DNA of 64,000 nt from Pseudomonas azerbaijanoccidentalis. GTDB taxonomy: Bacteria; Pseudomonadota; Gammaproteobacteria; Pseudomonadales; Pseudomonadaceae. Below, in pieces: positions 1 to 6,201 of the stretch (positions are counted from its first letter, which is position 1; each line of letters opens with the position of its first letter). The translations under genes were made by a program, and so were the position numbers. Below the pieces are notes generated by a model. The model saw only the letters and a program-made list of their open reading frames with translations, ran no database searches and was not told where the DNA came from. The stretch spans positions 1 to 64,000 of the forward strand of contig NZ_JAHSTU010000008.1 in NCBI RefSeq assembly GCF_019145495.1, given 5' to 3'.

Positions 1-2
1 CC

Positions 3-401
3 TGGATAATTCGACGCGGGCCCAATCATCCGGACGCGCAAGCTCTCGCAAACAGACATGCCTTTTACCTGGGGAGTCCAGGATCCCCAGAGACGATTGC
101 GTATCGCGACCGCAGTAAAACTTGGTCGACAGAAATGCTTGAACTCTTCGGCACGTACGAAGAGGCCAAAGACTTTGCCAATATGTTGAAAGATGGAAAT
201 GACTCGTGGAATACAGAAATTAGTAGAGCCAAAGGGTTAGAGCTGATCTCGCTTTTTGCTTTGGTTGACGTCGTCGAGATTGGAGAGCATCAGCTAGCGA
301 TGACACATGCCGGTGCCGCTTACTTTGAGCGAGACAAGGCGACGATGGACGGGGTCGTGGCTGCCCTCCCCTTTACAATCCAGATCAACGCCAAAGCGTA
401 A
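3..401 (+). CDS. 3' end of an unrecognised element gene, cut by window edge
   Basis: The reading frame is open from the first complete codon at base 3 to the TAA at 399-401. An ATG at 135 is possible, but it has no Shine-Dalgarno sequence, and the codons before it read like ordinary protein (NRHAFYLGSPGSPET). I therefore read this as the C-terminal 132 or so residues of a longer protein whose start lies left of the window. The segment is soluble, acidic and without membrane helices or a motif I recognise. It converges on the leftward gene ending at 429. It belongs to the AT-richer integrated element, so a phage or island protein is likely; the function is unknown. Confidence 0.55.
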   Translation, partial: WIIRRGPNHPDAQALANRHAFYLGSPGSPETIAYRDRSKTWSTEMLELFGTYEEAKDFANMLKDGNDSWNTEISRAKGLELISLFALVDVVEIGEHQLAMTHAGAAYFERDKATMDGVVAALPFTIQINAKA

Positions 402-428
402 GCTGAGTGCAGTGATACAAGCTGGCGA

Positions 429-950
429 TTAAGGCTCTTCCTTAGCTAGCGACCAACCAGCAACGTAGAGCGCGTGATGCCGATCGGTCTCTTCAATCGG
501 TGCAGTCTGCGCATCGTAGGTTACTTGATCCCTTCGGATTTTTTTTGGCGGGGGAAGGATGCTGTCCATTCCCAGCCCTATAACCGGAGTCGAATTTCTC
601 TTTCTGGCGATTTCTTGCGGTGAGTCAGAGAAAGTCACTGCTGGCTTGAACGTTCCACGTCGCTTAGCTCCACGACGCTGCTTCCTCGTCAAAGCGAGAG
701 ATACGAAAGGCTCTGCCCCGTTTCGGATTACCTTTTGATAGTGACTGAGGTGAGCAACCAGTCTTTCTGCCAAACGCTCAAACTCCTCTCCCTCCCCCAA
801 ATCTTTCATGACCTTGTAGAGAAGTGCCAACTGCTGCCACTCCCGACTATCAACACCTGAGGGCCTTTGAAATTCAATGGCTTTCAGAAACTTTGACAGC
901 TTCGATGGCAATTTCATGTTCGCCAAATCCTTCGGCGAGGGTAGGGTCAT
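429..950 (-). CDS. hypothetical basic protein of the integrated element
   Basis: This encodes 173 residues of unknown function. The start at 950 is chosen over an upstream ATG at 1037 because GTAGGAGA stands six bases before it, and that Shine-Dalgarno sequence overlaps the stop codon of the preceding gene (961-963), which suggests translational coupling. The N-terminal half is probably helical. A basic stretch (TRKQRRGAKRRG) lies around residues 89-100 and a second one (PPPKKIRRDQ) further on, so nucleic-acid binding is possible. There is no signal peptide or membrane segment. I recognise no family. It forms a two-gene leftward operon with the gene ending at 961. Confidence 0.6.
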   Translation of the reverse strand: MTLPSPKDLANMKLPSKLSKFLKAIEFQRPSGVDSREWQQLALLYKVMKDLGEGEEFERLAERLVAHLSHYQKVIRNGAEPFVSLALTRKQRRGAKRRGTFKPAVTFSDSPQEIARKRNSTPVIGLGMDSILPPPKKIRRDQVTYDAQTAPIEETDRHHALYVAGWSLAKEEP

Positions 951-960
951 GATCAGTCTC

Positions 961-1248
961 CTACGAAGCCAGAGCCAGGCTCTGGCCCTTGCTGCATTGA
1001 TAGTAATGTAGTCCGTCTTCCGGCTCTTCCTCTTCATCCGGCTTGCACCTGGCTATCAGGTCAGCCATCAATCCAGCAATGGCATCAGCGTTGGCTTCCG
1101 GTACCTGTAGATGCGTGCTGATTCGATCTGACGTCTCAGTGGAGCCACGCTGATCGATCCAGATACCGATCTCCTCGATAGCAGATCCGAGAGCCATGAT
1201 GTCCTGGTTCATGTGGTAAAGCAGTGCGGGAGTAGGATCGTTCGGCAT
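961..1248 (-). CDS. small acidic hypothetical protein of the integrated element
   Basis: This is a 95-residue protein starting MPNDPTPALLYHMNQDI. The start at 1248 is set by GGAGGAAGC five bases upstream; an in-frame start at 1287 lacks one. The protein is acidic, with a run of Asp/Glu (PDEEEEPEDG) near residue 75, and looks all-helical. The stop codon overlaps the ribosome-binding site of the next gene, so the two are probably made together. No family or function is recognised; its position in the element suggests a phage or island accessory protein. Confidence 0.6.
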   Translation of the reverse strand: MPNDPTPALLYHMNQDIMALGSAIEEIGIWIDQRGSTETSDRISTHLQVPEANADAIAGLMADLIARCKPDEEEEPEDGLHYYQCSKGQSLALAS

Positions 1249-1323
1249 AGCGCTTCCTCCATCGAGAAGGAAAGCGTAGACCAGCAAGAAAGCTCTCGGG
1301 CTGCGAAGTCGCAGACAAAGAAA

Positions 1324-1346
1324 AGCCCGCGTGGGGAGCGCGGGCT
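1324..1346 (-). terminator. intrinsic terminator, leftward
   Basis: AGCCCGCG and CGCGGGCT form a perfect 8-bp stem around a 7-base loop. On the minus strand the stem is followed by TTTTCTTTG. It lies downstream of the gene at 1531-1776 and upstream of the 961-1248/429-950 pair, so it probably separates two leftward units. Confidence 0.7.
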
Positions 1347-1530
1347 GAAAGGATCATAAGGAGCTTCCTTCACCCTATGCTCGTGAGCGTGAAAAATGTG
1401 TGAAGGTGTGGAATAAAAAACCCGATGCTAGACCGGTCTGTCTGAAGACAGGGCCAATTCCATTTGGCTGACTGCATTGTGCTGTATGGGTGTGACAATA
1501 CTGAGATTTTGAATCTCTAAGTTGATGAGC

Positions 1531-1776
1531 TTATGTCAGGTTGGAAGACTGTCGCGAAAAAACCATTTCCTGCAGAACCTCGCGTGCCAAATTGGTGATC
1601 CCGGCTTCACCGCGATAGTGCGACCTATCTATGTTGGCGATAGTGAACTGGTGACCATCTGGCCCGGTCACTTCGAGAGACAGGCTGCCATCTACATTTA
1701 TCGAGCAAACGACGGTGCATTGTGGCAATCGACTCGAGAGCTCTGCTTCGAGTTCGCCCTTGCTCATCGTGTCCAT
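1531..1776 (-). CDS. small DUF1652-like protein
   Basis: This is an 81-residue protein. A central CTVVCSINVDGSLSLEV stretch followed by a helix ending ITNLAREVLQEM resembles DUF1652, a small Pseudomonas family of unknown function with a Cys-rich beta hairpin, 'DGSL' and a C-terminal helix. The match is by eye and partial. The start at 1776 has AGAGGAAGC directly before the ATG; a second ATG nine bases inside is the alternative. It is a single leftward gene ended by the hairpin at 1324-1346. Being inside the element, it may be a mobile relative of the chromosomal family. Confidence 0.55.
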   Translation of the reverse strand: MDTMSKGELEAELSSRLPQCTVVCSINVDGSLSLEVTGPDGHQFTIANIDRSHYRGEAGITNLAREVLQEMVFSRQSSNLT

Positions 1777-1912
1777 GCTTCCTCTCCATTGACGGGACCC
1801 ATAGCGGAGTAAGACTAGTCTTTGAGGGCGGAGTGTAAAGAGGGGGACGGGCGATACCCGCGTAGGCAGGGATACGCAGAAACAAAAGGCCCGGCGCTAG
1901 GCTGGGCAATCG

Positions 1913-2344
1913 TTAAAAGGGGTAATTAAGGTCTGCAAAAATGTTTTCCTGATAGAGCCAATTTTCTCCGACCTTTGCTAAGGCTTTCAAAAAATCAAAG
2001 TCGTACGCTTGTGCGTGCGCATTCTCATGCAGATAGGCAATTAGGAGGTGACGCTGACAGGATGAGCGAGCGTAAACAAGGCAGCGATCTGATGTCGCGC
2101 CGCGCTGCCATTTTTCTATGCTTGTTTTGGTCGTCGACAGAGGCTTGAGATGCACATGTCGGAGGTTCACGTCAGTGACGACGGTTCCAGGCGGCTGGTG
2201 GTAAGGAACGTCTTTTCCGGCAAATGGGTGTTGACGCTTGGAGATGTAGGCTGTGAAAAGGGCAATTAAACCCTCACACATCTTTTGCTCATCATGGTCG
2301 GTCAAATCGAAAAACTTATAAAAGTGAGGCGAAATCTCGACCAA
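1913..2344 (-). CDS. YafO-like type II toxin (mRNA interferase family)
   Basis: This is 143 residues. By eye it follows the E. coli YafO toxin along much of its length: an N-terminal helix ending in a 'F.aYi' segment, then RHVHLKPL (YafO RVAHIHLANE), DRCLVYAR (YafO EAHLVYCQG) and LLIAYLHENAHAQA (YafO LLIAILKPEPHKLA) before a last helix. YafO is a ribosome-dependent mRNA endonuclease paired with antitoxin YafN. The start is a TTG at 2344 behind AAGGA, which overlaps the stop of the upstream gene; it gives the family's normal length, whereas the next ATG would lose the N-terminal helix. The low-efficiency start and coupling to the upstream gene fit a toxin kept below its antitoxin. Activity is inferred. 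Confidence 0.6.
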   Translation of the reverse strand: MVEISPHFYKFFDLTDHDEQKMCEGLIALFTAYISKRQHPFAGKDVPYHQPPGTVVTDVNLRHVHLKPLSTTKTSIEKWQRGATSDRCLVYARSSCQRHLLIAYLHENAHAQAYDFDFLKALAKVGENWLYQENIFADLNYPF

Positions 2345-2355
2345 AATTTACATCC

Positions 2356-2610
2356 TTATAGGCGATCTTCCTTGAGCGCAGCTACGAGGGCGTCACGACC
2401 TCGCTTAGCGATCATTTTTGATTTTTGTTCGCTGATGGTCATCACAAACGCAATTTTTTCGGCGTTAGACGAATGCGAGCGAAGAACGCCGAGGCTTTCC
2501 TCGGTATCTTCCTTCTTCAGGAAACGCAATGTCTTGTCCACGTTAAGCTCCAGTTTCTTCGAGCGACCCCTTGTGGCGTCGCTTGATATGAGTCTATCAA
2601 GTGCCACCAC
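2356..2610 (-). CDS. possible antitoxin partner of the YafO-like toxin
   Basis: This is an 84-residue, strongly charged protein with a GTG start (2608-2610, with a second GTG immediately after it). It ends 11 bases before the toxin start, and its stop sits inside the toxin's Shine-Dalgarno sequence. It does not look like YafN or another Phd/YefM protein that I recognise. The basic N-terminal part (TRGRSKKLELNVDK) and the helical C-terminal part (SEQKSKMIAKRGRDALVAAL) would suit a DNA-binding plus toxin-binding layout, but this is inference from position, size and order. It could be an unrelated gene that merely precedes the toxin. The weak ribosome-binding site leaves the exact start uncertain. 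Confidence 0.45.
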   Translation of the reverse strand: MVALDRLISSDATRGRSKKLELNVDKTLRFLKKEDTEESLGVLRSHSSNAEKIAFVMTISEQKSKMIAKRGRDALVAALKEDRL

Positions 2611-2679
2611 CTGGGCTGTTGATTTTGGCTATTGATATAATTGGGTCGATAGCTGTTCAACCGTACAGTCCACGTTGAT

Positions 2680-2883
2680 TCAGTGCAGGACCTTGCGGCT
2701 CTCTCCAATCCAGATCCGATCAAGCGCACGGTTCAAGGCATCCAAGGCATCGAGGAGAGCTTTCGCCTCGGCTTCCCGGCCATCTCCCCATAGGCGTTCA
2801 GCCATTTTATTCAAAGCTTGAATAGAACGCTCAATTTCAGCAGCAGTTGCCGCTGCTTTACTTTCCGACTTTTCATTCGGCAT
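2680..2883 (-). CDS. small helical hypothetical protein of the integrated element
   Basis: This is a 67-residue protein preceded by AGAAGGG seven bases before the ATG. It is rich in Ala, Glu, Lys and Arg and is predicted by eye to form one or two long amphipathic helices (AEIERSIQALNKMAERL, then AKALLDALDALNRALDR), a dimerising or coiled-coil type of protein. The ATG directly follows the TGA of the decayed frame upstream (2884-2886), so the two were probably once one operon. No family is recognised. Confidence 0.55.
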   Translation of the reverse strand: MPNEKSESKAAATAAEIERSIQALNKMAERLWGDGREAEAKALLDALDALNRALDRIWIGESRKVLH

Positions 2884-3059
2884 TCAGTAACCCTTCTGCA
2901 GGGCATTGCTCTGCCTTTCAATTGTTAGCGCGAATTCATCACCGACCAGAGCACGTGCCGCTCTTGATCTCGGCGAAGCTGTTGCCACCGTCCGAGACCA
3001 GAACAAGGCGTCCCCTTCTCGCCCGTACAGCTTGCCAAGGACGCGAAATTTATCACCAT
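2884..3059 (-). pseudogene. decayed small gene with apparent frameshifts
   Basis: A good Shine-Dalgarno (GTGGAG, 3065-3070) precedes an ATG at 3057-3059, but the ATG frame gives an unconvincing 44-residue product. Protein-like pieces appear in sequence in the other two frames: KFRVLGKLYGREG, then LVLVSDGGNSFAEIKSGT, then LVGDEFALTIERQSNAL, ending at the TGA 2884-2886 that touches the next gene's ATG. Three single-base changes would join them into one protein of about 57 residues. I infer a small element gene broken by indels. The pieces could instead be chance. Confidence 0.35.
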
Positions 3060-3064
3060 TGAAT

Positions 3065-3300
3065 CTCCACTACGAGTAGCGCCGTCTCGCATCTGCCGCT
3101 CTCTCAGCACCGTACACAAATACTATTTAGCAATTCGTATTGAACTATTATTTAGCTAGTGCTAATTTATCTTTACTCCTCATTTGCCTCACGGCAAACC
3201 CAGAGCCTTCACCATTTCTGCGAACGCCAACAACGCGGCAGGCCTTTGCTCGCCCCAGAAAATGCCTTGCCGGCAGACTTTTACTCCAAGAGGACGCCCA
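3065..3300. promoter_or_regulatory. AT-rich divergent intergenic region of the element
   Basis: This stretch separates the leftward block from the rightward block leading to the integrase. It is markedly AT-rich between 3115 and 3180 and contains TATTTAGC twice on the plus strand (3124-3131 and 3149-3156, 25 bases apart) with a nearby GCTAG/GCTAA. This is what a divergent promoter with repressor operators would look like, but no repressor gene is recognised nearby and no clean -35/-10 pair stands out. Otherwise nothing is seen. Confidence 0.35.
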
Positions 3301-3483
3301 GTGAGTACTCAACCACATACACCAGCAAATGAATTCGCGGAGTTTGGCCAGCGCCTTATAGACCTGGGTATGGCTATGAAACGAGAGCAAACCACCGTAC
3401 GAGATCTGCAAGAGCTGGCCAAAGCTTGCGGCATCCGATTGCTCAGTCTTCGCTCGGTACCTGGAGAGGTCCGCAATGGCTAA
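3301..3483 (+). CDS. small hypothetical protein of the integrated element
   Basis: This is a 60-residue protein read from a GTG at 3301 with AGAGGA seven bases upstream. The frame is open further left, to an ATG at 3184, but that part runs through the AT-rich control region and has no ribosome-binding site. The core (EFAEFGQRLIDLGMAMKREQTTVRDLQELAKACGIRLL) is helical and could be a small protein-interaction module. Its last two codons overlap the ATG of the next gene, which indicates coupled translation. No family is recognised. Confidence 0.5.
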   Translation: MSTQPHTPANEFAEFGQRLIDLGMAMKREQTTVRDLQELAKACGIRLLSLRSVPGEVRNG

Positions 3484-3850
3484 AACAGTGCTGCAGGTGC
3501 GCCAAGGCGGCGTTCATTTCTTCCTGAACACAGAAAGCTCATCGCCCAGCACCGGTCACAGAAACCGTTACCGGCTGTTCAAGACGGAAAACTACGGTCG
3601 CGACAAGTCGGGCTGGATTCAGATCGGCTCGATTGCAGGTCAAGCCCTGACAGCCACTAAGGGTGAAAAGGCGTTGTTTGAGGCCTGCGAAAAGCTCTTT
3701 TCCAGTAAGAAACCGCGTCAGTACGTGCAGCATGGCGCGATTCGCGGGAAGCCCGGGCCGTGGGAGGGAGAGGCATATCCGACTCGTCAAAGCGAACTCA
3801 AAATCAAAATGGCCGCTGAGAGGGCCGGTCGCGCTGATCAGGAGACATGA
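3476..3850 (+). CDS. hypothetical protein of the integration module
   Basis: This is a 124-residue basic protein starting inside the last codons of the gene before it (ATG at 3476, that gene's stop at 3481-3483). It has a probable beta-rich N-terminal half (VRQGGVHFFLNTESSSP; RNRYRLFKTENYGRDKSGW) and a basic C-terminal tail. There is no signal peptide or membrane helix. It is the second of four rightward, tightly packed genes that end with the integrase, so it may be co-expressed with the integration functions. I do not recognise the family. Confidence 0.6.
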   Translation: MAKTVLQVRQGGVHFFLNTESSSPSTGHRNRYRLFKTENYGRDKSGWIQIGSIAGQALTATKGEKALFEACEKLFSSKKPRQYVQHGAIRGKPGPWEGEAYPTRQSELKIKMAAERAGRADQET

Positions 3851-3853
3851 AAG

Positions 3854-4255
3854 ATGACGGCAGATCTCGCGCTTCTCCCCCGCTTCATCCGAGCCAAGCA
3901 GGCGCCCGCTTACCTGGGCATGTGTCGCGCGGTCTTTGATGCCGAGGTGCGCCCGTATATCCGCGAATTTCCCATTGGGAAACAGGGTGTCGCCTTTGAC
4001 CGGCATGAGCTCGACGAGTGGGCCGATGCGTACATCGCACGCAAGTCGATTGAAAAGGTAGCCAATCAAGACAACAATCAGCCCCGCAGCGAGCGCCGTG
4101 GCGGAGCAAAAGGAGCAACGCCATGGCCCAAAAAGCAATCACAGGGCTCCAGCAAATGCCGAACGGCATCTGGAAAATCGACAAAATCTACCGAGGAGAA
4201 AGAATTCAAGAGAGTACTGGCACTCGTGACCGGGCGGAAGCCGAGCAGTTCCTGA
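3854..4255 (+). CDS. excisionase-like small DNA-binding protein
   Basis: This is 133 residues. The first 65 (FIRAKQAPAYLGMCRAVFDAEVR, then IGKQGVAFDRHELDEWADAY) have the layout of an excisionase/AlpA-type winged helix-turn-helix: a helix pair, a wing, then the 'F.r.eld.W' closing helix. Such proteins steer a tyrosine recombinase toward excision or repress element genes. The C-terminal part is basic and Ser/Thr-rich and overlaps the integrase start by 133 bases in another frame, an unusually long overlap. It starts three bases after the preceding gene. The assignment to this fold is confident; its role as the excision factor of this element is inferred from position. Confidence 0.7.
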   Translation: MTADLALLPRFIRAKQAPAYLGMCRAVFDAEVRPYIREFPIGKQGVAFDRHELDEWADAYIARKSIEKVANQDNNQPRSERRGGAKGATPWPKKQSQGSSKCRTASGKSTKSTEEKEFKRVLALVTGRKPSSS

Positions 4256-5310
4256 TCCACCTGCTCGAGAAACTGCGTCAGCAAAAGGTCTACGGCGTGA
4301 AGCAGGTCAGGACTTGGCGGGAGGCCTCCACCAAGTTCCTGCTGGAAGTGAAGGACCAAGCTTCGATCCACATTTCGGCGACGTATATGGCTCAGCTCGA
4401 TCCCTTCATAGGGGACATGCCGATCACCCATATAGATGACGCAGCCTTGGCGCCGTACATCAAATCAAAGCTGAGCCCCGCGGACGGGAAGAAGCCGGTC
4501 ACGAATAGAACGGTGAACATCGCCCTTCAGCGGGTCATCCGGGTTTTGAACCTGTGTGCCAGGAAGTGGCGAGATGATGAGCGCAGACCTTGGCTCGATA
4601 CCGTGCCGATGATCTCGCTGCTGGATGAGAAGACGACCAGTCGCAAGCCCTACCCGCTTTCGTGGGAAGAGCAATCGATTTTGTTTTCTGAGCTGCCAGC
4701 GCATTTGCAAGTCATGGCGATGTTCAAGGTCAACACCGGGTGCCGGGAACAGGAGGTGTGCAAACTTCAGTGGGATTGGGAGATTGCGGTACCGGAACTG
4801 GGAACAAGTGTATTTCTGATCCCAGCTGGCTTTGGAGGCAGGAGCGAACGATCCGGCGTGAAGAACCGGGACGAACGCTTGGTGATTTTGAACAGTGTGG
4901 CCAAGTCGGTCATCGAAAAGCAGCGCGGGCAGCACAAGCTTTTCGTTTTCCCGTTTGGGATGCCCAATGAACATGGTGAGGCAACCATGATTCATCGGAT
5001 GAACGACTCGGCCTGGAAGCGAGCAAGGATCAGGGCGACCAAGAAGTGGCTCGAAAAGCATCTTCGAGCACCACATGAAGGGTTCACCAAGATCAGGGTT
5101 CACGACCTGAAGCACACCTTTGGCAGAAGGCTACGCGCAGCAGGTGTCACCGAAGAAGATCGAAAAGCATTGCTCGGACACAAGAACGGCAGCATCACCA
5201 GTCACTACTCGGCCGCAGAGCTGGACCAACTGATTGAGGCTGCAAATAAGGTATCAGCAACCGACTCACGCGCACCAGCGCTTACGATTCTGAAAAGGAG
5301 GCAGGCTTGA
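4123..5310 (+). CDS. tyrosine-family site-specific integrase
   Basis: This is 395 residues, normal for a phage or island integrase. An N-terminal arm-binding region (1-60) and a SAM-like core-binding domain (about 65-165) precede the catalytic domain. Visible catalytic residues are Arg208 (NTGCREQEV), Lys248, His327 with Lys330 (RVHDLKHTF), His353 (LLGHKN) and the nucleophile Tyr362 (SHYS). The second active-site arginine of the usual H-x-x-R box is lysine here, a substitution that is also found in other integrases. The gene lies head-on against tRNA-Pro, with 82 bases between its stop and the tRNA 3' end, the usual geometry for integration into a tRNA gene. Its 5' end lies inside the excisionase-like gene. 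Confidence 0.93.
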   Translation: MAQKAITGLQQMPNGIWKIDKIYRGERIQESTGTRDRAEAEQFLIHLLEKLRQQKVYGVKQVRTWREASTKFLLEVKDQASIHISATYMAQLDPFIGDMPITHIDDAALAPYIKSKLSPADGKKPVTNRTVNIALQRVIRVLNLCARKWRDDERRPWLDTVPMISLLDEKTTSRKPYPLSWEEQSILFSELPAHLQVMAMFKVNTGCREQEVCKLQWDWEIAVPELGTSVFLIPAGFGGRSERSGVKNRDERLVILNSVAKSVIEKQRGQHKLFVFPFGMPNEHGEATMIHRMNDSAWKRARIRATKKWLEKHLRAPHEGFTKIRVHDLKHTFGRRLRAAGVTEEDRKALLGHKNGSITSHYSAAELDQLIEAANKVSATDSRAPALTILKRRQA

Positions 5311-5392
5311 AGAAATAACCCTAGCTCACTCGGAAAGTCACTAGGGCTCAAAACCCAGCGTTCAGAAATGACCGCTAAGCTGTTGAAATATA

Positions 5393-5469
5393 TGGTCGGG
5401 ACGGAGTGATTCGAACACTCGACCCCTAGCACCCCATGCTAGTGCGCTACCGGACTGCGCTACGCCCCG
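5393..5469 (-). tRNA. tRNA-Pro(GGG)
   Basis: This is a 77-base cloverleaf with encoded CCA. The 7-bp acceptor stem CGGGGCG/CGTCCCG contains one G-T pair, the anticodon stem is CTAGC/GCTAG with loop ATGGGGT (anticodon GGG), and the T-arm has GTTCGAATC. The discriminator is A. The 3' end faces the integrase, so this is the probable attachment site of the element at 1-5310, and the element must carry the sequence that completes it. Confidence 0.96.
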
Positions 5470-5558
5470 ACTAGGCGTGAAACTCGTTCCTCATCTCGAG
5501 GAACGCTCAAGAATATATCGCAAGCTTTTGAAAACTGGAAGTATTTAAAAGCAGGAAT

Positions 5559-5915
5559 TTATTTCTTGAGGACCACCAGAACATCTTCCAGCTCAGCGAT
5601 CATCTGGCGGATCATTTGCTTGTATTGGGTGGTGTCATCTTTGGCTTCATCGCCGGACAAGCGCAAGCGTGCGCCGCCGATGGTGAACCCTTGATCGTAA
5701 AGAAGCGCGCGGATCTGCCGGATCATCAGCACGTCCTGGCGCTGATAATACCGGCGGTTTCCGCGGCGTTTGACGGGGTTGAGTTGAGGAAACTCCTGCT
5801 CCCAGTAGCGCAGCACGTGTGGTTTTACCGCACACAGCTCGCTAACTTCACCAATGGTGAAGTAGCGTTTGCCTGGGATGACGGGTAGCTCGTCGTTATG
5901 ACTTGGTTCCAGCAT
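5559..5915 (-). CDS. MerR-family transcriptional regulator downstream of ihfA
   Basis: This is 118 residues. The N-terminal winged helix reads YFTIGEVSELCAVKPHVLRYW and then RRGNRRYYQRQDV, the classical MerR DNA-binding fold, followed by a short helix that would form the dimer coiled coil. There is no C-terminal effector domain, so any ligand is unknown. The start at 5915 (MLEPSHNDE) follows GAGGCTT and lies inside the last codons of ihfA, a 20-base overlap that couples the two. The order ihfA-merR-tRNA-Pro is conserved in Pseudomonas. The targets are unknown. Confidence 0.85.
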   Translation of the reverse strand: MLEPSHNDELPVIPGKRYFTIGEVSELCAVKPHVLRYWEQEFPQLNPVKRRGNRRYYQRQDVLMIRQIRALLYDQGFTIGGARLRLSGDEAKDDTTQYKQMIRQMIAELEDVLVVLKK

Positions 5916-6198
5916 AAGCCTCAACTCGGGCCTTCAACTTCTGCCCTGGACGAAAGGTGACCACACGGCGAGCCGTGATCGGGATTTCTTCACCCGTTTT
6001 CGGATTGCGGCCAGGCCGCTGGCGTTTGTCCCGAAGGTCGAAATTGCCGAAACCGGACAATTTGACTTGTTCGTTGTCTTCAAGAGCGTGCCTGATTTCC
6101 TCGAAAAACAGTTCAACCAATTCCTTGGCTTCCCGCTTGTTCAGGCCCAGCTCTTCATACAGACGTTCCGCCATTTCAGCTTTCGTCAAAGCCCCCAT
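5896..6198 (-). CDS. ihfA: integration host factor subunit alpha
   Basis: This is 100 residues, standard for IHF-alpha. It has the HU/IHF fold: two N-terminal helices (LTKAEMAERLYEELGLNKRE), the family signature around GFGNFDLRDKRQRPGRNP at residues 48-65, whose proline intercalates into bent DNA, and the beta-arm and C-terminal helix. With IHF-beta, encoded elsewhere, it bends DNA for sigma-54 promoters, recombination and replication. It starts three bases after pheT ends, so it shares the pheST transcript, and it overlaps the MerR gene. IHF is also a common helper of tyrosine integrases such as the one nearby. Confidence 0.97.
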   Translation of the reverse strand: MGALTKAEMAERLYEELGLNKREAKELVELFFEEIRHALEDNEQVKLSGFGNFDLRDKRQRPGRNPKTGEEIPITARRVVTFRPGQKLKARVEAYAGTKS

Positions 6199-6201
6199 AC
6201 G

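Noticed and set aside
135..401. 88-codon gene starting at the ATG at 135
   Set aside because: No Shine-Dalgarno, and the frame continues open and protein-like to the window edge; treated as the tail of a longer gene.
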